Of a stretch of DNA of 9,827 nt, positions 7,020 to 9,827 are shown in pieces. Location: positions 1-9,827 of the forward strand of contig CAKQFF010000062.1 of the NCBI GenBank assembly GCA_934230685.1, read 5' to 3'. Under the pieces are notes generated by a model, which was given only the letters and a program-made list of their open reading frames with translations, did not search any database and was not told where the DNA came from. The stretch is from an uncultured Prevotella sp. (lineage in GTDB: Bacteria; Bacteroidota; Bacteroidia; Bacteroidales; Bacteroidaceae). The position numbers and the translations under genes were made by a program. Numbering within the stretch: the stretch's first letter is position 1; every line of letters starts with the position of its first letter.

Positions 7020-7541
7020 TCATTTCAAAAGATCAGACAAAGTGTATTCGCCATTCGGAACATCGGAAACTCTTCGATATTCCTCGATGGATTCAATCAA
7101 TGAAGTGACATCTGCAAAGTACCGCTTTACAAAGTTGGTGCTTTTTACATCGGGATATTTCAAATCTGTTTTGCAGAAATCACTGGGCTTTTTACCGGAC
7201 CTTTTATAATCCTCGTATTTGCCCTCATTAAAAATAACGAGCATTTCGATTTCTGGAGCGGTGATGACGTTGATGACTTCAATTTTGTACTCATAGGCTT
7301 TACTGAGCCTGAATTGTTCCCGGCGAGAATCAAGAATGCGAAGAACTGTAATTCTTTCGGTGAAGCCTTTCCTCAAGTGTTGTTCTTCAAAGTTCTTTCC
7401 GCTACGGCAACGAAGCAACTCACCTTCAAGCAAATCGTCTCGCTTGAAAGTCAATTTATCTGCGTCAAGTAGTATTTCCATGATTGCTTTTTCGGCTGCA
7501 CCTTCACAAATACAGGCAACGTACTTTGTAAGAACCATCAT
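7020..7541 (-). CDS. Small partner of the AAA15 ATPase, possible TOPRIM-like (RloB-type) protein
   Basis: A soluble protein of 173 residues with no signal peptide or membrane segment. The N-terminus YVACICEGAAEKAIMEIL (8-24) has the E-G-x-x-E arrangement of a TOPRIM first motif (E13, E17). Later come VLRILDSRREQF with D71, and ITAPEIEMLVIF (93-104), which recalls the P.fE.w...h region of RloB-like proteins. TOPRIM folds are the nuclease or nicking part of many two-gene ATPase systems (OLD, PARIS, AbiL/RloAB types). The assignment is from motif reading only, and the protein is short for such an effector. ATG 7539-7541 overlaps the ATPase stop as ATGA, with AAGGAGG five bases upstream inside the ATPase 3' end, so the two products should be made in a coupled ratio. 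A terminator follows at once. Confidence 0.55.
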   Translation of the reverse strand: MMVLTKYVACICEGAAEKAIMEILLDADKLTFKRDDLLEGELLRCRSGKNFEEQHLRKGFTERITVLRILDSRREQFRLSKAYEYKIEVINVITAPEIEMLVIFNEGKYEDYKRSGKKPSDFCKTDLKYPDVKSTNFVKRYFADVTSLIESIEEYRRVSDVPNGEYTLSDLLK

Positions 7542-8704
7542 TCATCCTCCTTGTGAGAACGAATCAAGCTGTTTTTTAAAGCCATGTACGCGTCGTACAT
7601 GGGAACAGTTCCCTCAAGAAAGCCACTCTGATACGCTTCACTTTTCTTGATATCGTTTCGTTTGAGGATCATAGAAAGATTCTCTGCAGTAATACCATCT
7701 CGATTACGAACAATGTAGATGTTGTCATTACGCTCAAACTCATCAAGCAACTCGGCATAGTGCGTAGAGAAAATAAGAATTGCTCCTTTAGGATTCACTT
7801 TCTTATCCATGTAGAAGCGAATCAAGGTAGAGACAATCTCACGATTGAAATGGTTTTCAAGTTCGTCGACGATCAAATAGCCGCCATTCTCAAAGACTTT
7901 CGTAGCATTTAAGAAGGTGTTGATGCCTTTGATCGTACCGGAGGAAAGGTAACGGTTCAGTTCGGAGAGTTGATTCAAAGCAATTTCTTCTTTGCCGAAG
8001 AACTTCAAACGGATATCCGTGTCATTACTTTGTTTTTTTACGTGGAGGTATTCGACACTCGGATCAAAGAATGCAATAAGCTCGGGAGGACAATCCTCAG
8101 AGATGCTGAGCTCATTGATGTTGGTATACTGAAGCATATCGGTTACAACAAGAGTGTCCTTTGTCGTCTTGTTGAAAGCTACCATAATGCTGACATCGTC
8201 AAGCAAGAATGCTTCATCATTGTTTCTTGTCAAAAGAGCTTCGCAAGCTTCAAAATCAAAGAAAGCATTCTTATTTTTGACCTTAGAGCTCGGCTTGGAT
8301 TTCAAGAATTCATCCAGTATGATGAACTTATTTCCTTTTTTACCGACAACGGTATGCAGTACATTAACAGTTTTGTTTTCGGCATAGAAGAAGATATCAA
8401 AAGAAACCTTGCCATTACTATCTATACCATCAAGAACCTCGTTATACGAGATGTTGTTGATCGATTGATTGCTGATCATTCCGCAAACGAAAGAAATTAG
8501 TTTTAAGATAGAAGTCTTGCCGGAAGCGTTGATGCCGATAAAAGACATGACATTGTTCTGGTAGAAGCACTGAGAGCTTGTAGAGAACAGAGAACTCATC
8601 TTATCTGCGTTGTCGCTGGTCACTCTCTGCAATGCAAAGAAATCAATCTCACATTTGTCCTTAAACAAAGGCAAACCCGAAGCAACAATTTTTAGTAGTT
8701 TCAT
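7538..8704 (-). CDS. AAA15-family (RloA/AbiLi-like) ABC-type ATPase, probable phage-defence component
   Basis: A 388-residue soluble ATPase of the SMC/ABC-like AAA15 class (COG1106 type). The N-terminus MKLLKIVASGLPLFKDKCEI fits this family. Walker A is GINASGKTS (57-65); an insert of about 190 residues follows; then a signature-like LSSGTIKGI (253-261), Walker B GGYLIVDELENHF with D280 and E281, and the switch His315 in IFSTHYAELL. The C-terminal YQSGFLEGTVPMYDAYMALKNSL is also typical. The signature has LSSG in place of LSGG. In known systems such ATPases are sensors that hold a nuclease partner until infection. ATG 8702-8704 is chosen for AAGGAG nine bases upstream; the in-frame ATG at 8746 lies at about the predicted transcript start. 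The base composition is more AT-rich than the transporter genes. It has its own promoter and terminator and lies opposite to its neighbours, as expected for a transferable module. Confidence 0.82.
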   Translation of the reverse strand: MKLLKIVASGLPLFKDKCEIDFFALQRVTSDNADKMSSLFSTSSQCFYQNNVMSFIGINASGKTSILKLISFVCGMISNQSINNISYNEVLDGIDSNGKVSFDIFFYAENKTVNVLHTVVGKKGNKFIILDEFLKSKPSSKVKNKNAFFDFEACEALLTRNNDEAFLLDDVSIMVAFNKTTKDTLVVTDMLQYTNINELSISEDCPPELIAFFDPSVEYLHVKKQSNDTDIRLKFFGKEEIALNQLSELNRYLSSGTIKGINTFLNATKVFENGGYLIVDELENHFNREIVSTLIRFYMDKKVNPKGAILIFSTHYAELLDEFERNDNIYIVRNRDGITAENLSMILKRNDIKKSEAYQSGFLEGTVPMYDAYMALKNSLIRSHKEDE

Positions 8705-8750
8705 AAGAGCCAACTCCTTAATTACGCAATTCGCGTTTTTAATCAATCAT

Positions 8751-8779
8751 ATTATGACACAAATAAATAATATTGTCAA
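8751..8779 (-). promoter_or_regulatory. Strong sigma-A promoter of the ATPase module
   Basis: On the minus strand a perfect -35 TTGACA (8774-8779), a 17-base spacer and -10 CATAAT (8751-8756) predict a start near 8744 and a leader of about 40 bases before the ATG at 8704. An overlapping TAATAT with a 19-base spacer is a poorer alternative. The surroundings are very AT-rich. Confidence 0.8.
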
Positions 8780-8782
8780 TTC

Positions 8783-8805
8783 TAAAAACGAAAACGGCGT
8801 TTTTA
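8783..8805. repeat. Inverted repeat TAAAAACG / CGTTTTTA next to the ATPase promoter
   Basis: TAAAAACG (8783-8790) and its exact reverse complement CGTTTTTA (8798-8805) are separated by 7 bases. The dyad begins 4 bases upstream of the -35 box. A dimeric regulator could bind here. No regulator gene is encoded nearby, unless an ATPase-module protein does the job. Confidence 0.5.
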
Positions 8806-8807
8806 AT

Positions 8808-9131
8808 TTACCGTTATTATAGAGTTCAACGAGTTTTACACGGTTTCGGATAAGAAAATCATTTATAGCTTTCATTATATAACCTTTACTGTGCTCCGGT
8901 AGAGACCATGTGTTTTGTTTGCTTTCATCAAAGCAAGTACGCACTCAAAAGCAACGGAGAAGAGTTTGAATTCTCTCCCTTGCTTTCTGTGCTGCCCACA
9001 GGAAATAAGCCATTGGCCTTTTTGTATACATGCATGTGTTATGGTTGTGATTGACCCACTCGAATTGTGTGAAGGATTCCTCCTTTTTTCAAAAATATAC
9101 TTGGACGGCTGGTCTTGATCGGCACTCATTT
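8808..9131. other. Interval without a supportable gene, probably decayed
   Basis: There are short open stretches but none has a start, ribosome binding site and family features together. A minus-strand frame at 8747-8872 (42 codons, MKAINDFLIRNRVKLVELYN at its start, weak AAAGG upstream) overlaps the ATPase promoter and has no recognisable homology. A full AAGGAGG on the minus strand (9079-9085) has no start codon at a workable distance. A small hairpin TTGCTTT-CATC-AAAGCAA (8919-8936) lacks a T-run. The impression is of truncated coding DNA. Confidence 0.4.
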
Positions 9132-9263
9132 TTAAGCGTTTTTTTGCTCCATTTCGCCTTCCTTATTTTGGAATTTCTCAAAAAATCGGTCATACAGGAA
9201 TTGCGAACACGAAAAAATGGCTTGATCAAGCGGTTTTCCCGTGTTGGTCCAATTATCACACAC
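9132..9263 (-). pseudogene. 5'-truncated gene fragment, possibly Spo0E-like
   Basis: Minus-strand codons from about 9263 down to the TAA at 9132-9134 give 43 residues with a natural-looking protein end, including GKPLDQAIFSCSQFLYDRFF and then EKFQNKEGEMEQKNA. The stretch GKPLDQAI..CSQ.L......KFQ resembles the second helix of Spo0E-like aspartyl-phosphate phosphatases (about 50-80 residues, pattern L...V...SQ.LD.LI..Y), which act on sporulation phosphorelays. The match is short and the expected D directly after SQxL is shifted by one. Upstream, the frame runs into antisense spoVT sequence, so its own start has been lost at the same junction that removed the spoVT start. The identification is tentative. 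Confidence 0.25.
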
Positions 9264-9765
9264 TCGCGGGAGAGTAGTAATTCCCAAAGAGATCCGCAGG
9301 ACCATGCGCATTCGTGAGGGCGACCCGTTGGAGATTTTCGTCAGCAACGAGGGGGAGGTCATTTTTAAGAAGTACTCCCCTATCAGCGAGCTTGGCAGCA
9401 TCGCTGCGCAGTATTGCGAGGTGCTGTATCGAACGGCAGGTTTTCCGGTACTCATTACCGACCGGGACCATGTGGTGGCGGTCAGTGGCATCAGCCGGCG
9501 GGAGGTGCTGGAGCGCCGAGTGTCACATGGTCTTGAAGATCAAATTGAGAACCGCAGGAACTTTTTGGCGGGCGATGGACAGCCATTACAGCCCATTGAG
9601 GGCGTTGCCTATTATGCGCTGGTGCAGTCCCCTATCATCTCCTCCGGCGATGTATGCGGCAGCGTGATGTTCCTGCAAAACAAAGAAAGCGACCGCCCCG
9701 GTGACGCCGAGCAGAAGCTCATTCAGGCGGCGGCGAGTTACTTGGGAAAACAGATGGAGCTGTAA
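9241..9765 (+). CDS. spoVT: SpoVT, second copy with lost N-terminal 14 residues (likely pseudogene)
   Basis: An AbrB-family regulator that in spore formers adjusts forespore gene expression. The sequence GRVVIPKEIRRTMRIREGDP followed by LEIFVSNEGEVIFKKYSPISELG is the characteristic AbrB/SpoVT hairpin, and the GAF-like domain follows to QMEL. The normal start (in B. subtilis about MKATGIVRRIDDL before GRVVIP) is missing. Upstream of GR the sequence is unrelated, with an in-frame TGA at 9223-9225. The only available start is GTG 9241, without a clear ribosome binding site, giving 174 residues beginning MLVQLSHTRGR. This removes the first beta strand of the swapped-hairpin DNA-binding fold, so normal DNA binding is doubtful. 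The rest of the frame is intact, so the loss is recent or the product still has a role. It is GC-richer than the DNA to its left. The C-terminal 74 residues are nearly those of the copy at 1-225. Confidence 0.75.
   Translation: MLVQLSHTRGRVVIPKEIRRTMRIREGDPLEIFVSNEGEVIFKKYSPISELGSIAAQYCEVLYRTAGFPVLITDRDHVVAVSGISRREVLERRVSHGLEDQIENRRNFLAGDGQPLQPIEGVAYYALVQSPIISSGDVCGSVMFLQNKESDRPGDAEQKLIQAAASYLGKQMEL
9541..9765 (+). repeat. spoVT: Diverged direct repeat of positions 1-225 (spoVT 3' end)
   Basis: Aligned without gaps, 9541-9765 and 1-225 differ at 26 of 225 bases by my count, mostly at third codon positions, with the longest exact run 35 bases (109-143). Both end at the same TAA; the bases after it are unrelated. 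The 12% divergence means this is not a recent target duplication. It brackets the whole accessory region. Confidence 0.9.
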
Positions 9766-9767
9766 TT

Positions 9768-9787
9768 AATACCGATATATAGGTATT
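9768..9787. other. Short dyad after the second spoVT
   Basis: AATACC (9768-9773) and GGTATT (9782-9787) form a 6-bp stem around an 8-base loop, starting 3 bases after the stop. There is no T-run. It is at best a weak terminator. Nothing else is recognisable in 9766-9827. Confidence 0.25.
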
Positions 9788-9827
9788 CTATCCCGAGACT
9801 TTCACCCATAAGAACGTGCGCTCAATG

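Larger units (their letters stand above)
8733..8807. repeat. Exact 11-bp direct repeat GCGTTTTTAAT flanking the ATPase promoter
   Basis: GCGTTTTTAAT occurs at 8733-8743 and again at 8797-8807, 64 bp apart. One copy covers the predicted transcript start region and the other lies just upstream of the -35 box. With the inverted copy at 8783-8790 there are three CGTTTTTA octamers around one promoter. This looks like operator placement for a repressor, possibly autoregulatory. Confidence 0.5.

Noticed and set aside
7970..8500. 176-codon plus-strand frame inside the AAA15 ATPase
   Set aside because: It is antisense to a clear ATPase with all motifs; no independent evidence supports it.
8747..8872. 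42-codon minus-strand frame starting MKAINDFLIRNRVKLVELYN
   Set aside because: A weak AAAGG precedes it, but it runs through the strong ATPase promoter and its end is hydrophobic low-complexity sequence; at best a relic.
9028..9037. Palindrome ACATGCATGT
   Set aside because: A 10-bp palindrome is expected by chance at this scale and has no supporting context.
9079..9085. Perfect AAGGAGG on the minus strand
   Set aside because: No ATG, GTG or TTG follows within a usable distance, so it does not mark a gene start now.
8875..9129. 84-codon minus-strand frame (MSADQDQPSK start)
   Set aside because: No ribosome binding site, no recognisable domain, and an alternative frame in the same DNA looks equally protein-like.

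Overview
The window looks like a piece of an endospore-forming Firmicute chromosome, probably a class Clostridia gut-type organism. The reasons are the spoVT sporulation regulator (two copies), strong AGGAGG-type ribosome binding sites, a GHKL/LytTR two-component pair beside an FtsX-type ABC transporter, and U-tract terminators. The spoVT sequence is visibly GC-richer than everything between its two copies, so the 9 kb between them reads as an accessory island. I see no transposase, integrase, relaxase, CRISPR array, tRNA or rRNA.

Layout. (1) 1-225: the 3' end of one spoVT, which runs off the left edge. (2) 226-690: a strong hairpin just after spoVT, a degraded RCC1-repeat gene fragment on the minus strand, and a bidirectional terminator. 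(3) 691-2729, minus strand: a GHKL histidine kinase and a LytTR response regulator, overlapping as ATGA. (4) 2730-2956: a divergent control region with candidate promoters both ways and several repeats. (5) 2957-6659, plus strand: two unequal FtsX/MacB-type permeases followed by their ATPase. (6) 6660-6972: no recognised gene. (7) 6973-8807: a self-contained minus-strand two-gene module with its own promoter (TTGACA-N17-CATAAT), an AAA15-type ATPase, a small TOPRIM-like partner and a rho-independent terminator. It resembles two-gene ATPase/nuclease phage-defence systems. (8) 8808-9240: gene relics only, including a possible Spo0E-like C-terminal fragment. (9) 9241-9765: a second spoVT whose first coding bases are replaced by unrelated sequence.

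How the parts work together. The kinase and regulator very probably sense an extracellular peptide or antimicrobial and switch on the divergent transporter, as in other Firmicute sensor/FtsX-exporter loci. The ATPase and its small partner are tightly coupled (4-bp overlap, strong internal ribosome binding site) and most likely form one defence complex. The island is bracketed by diverged spoVT sequences: the last 225 bp match at 199 positions (about 88%), with only 4 differences in 74 residues. The right copy is decapitated, which marks an old recombination junction near 9260-9270.
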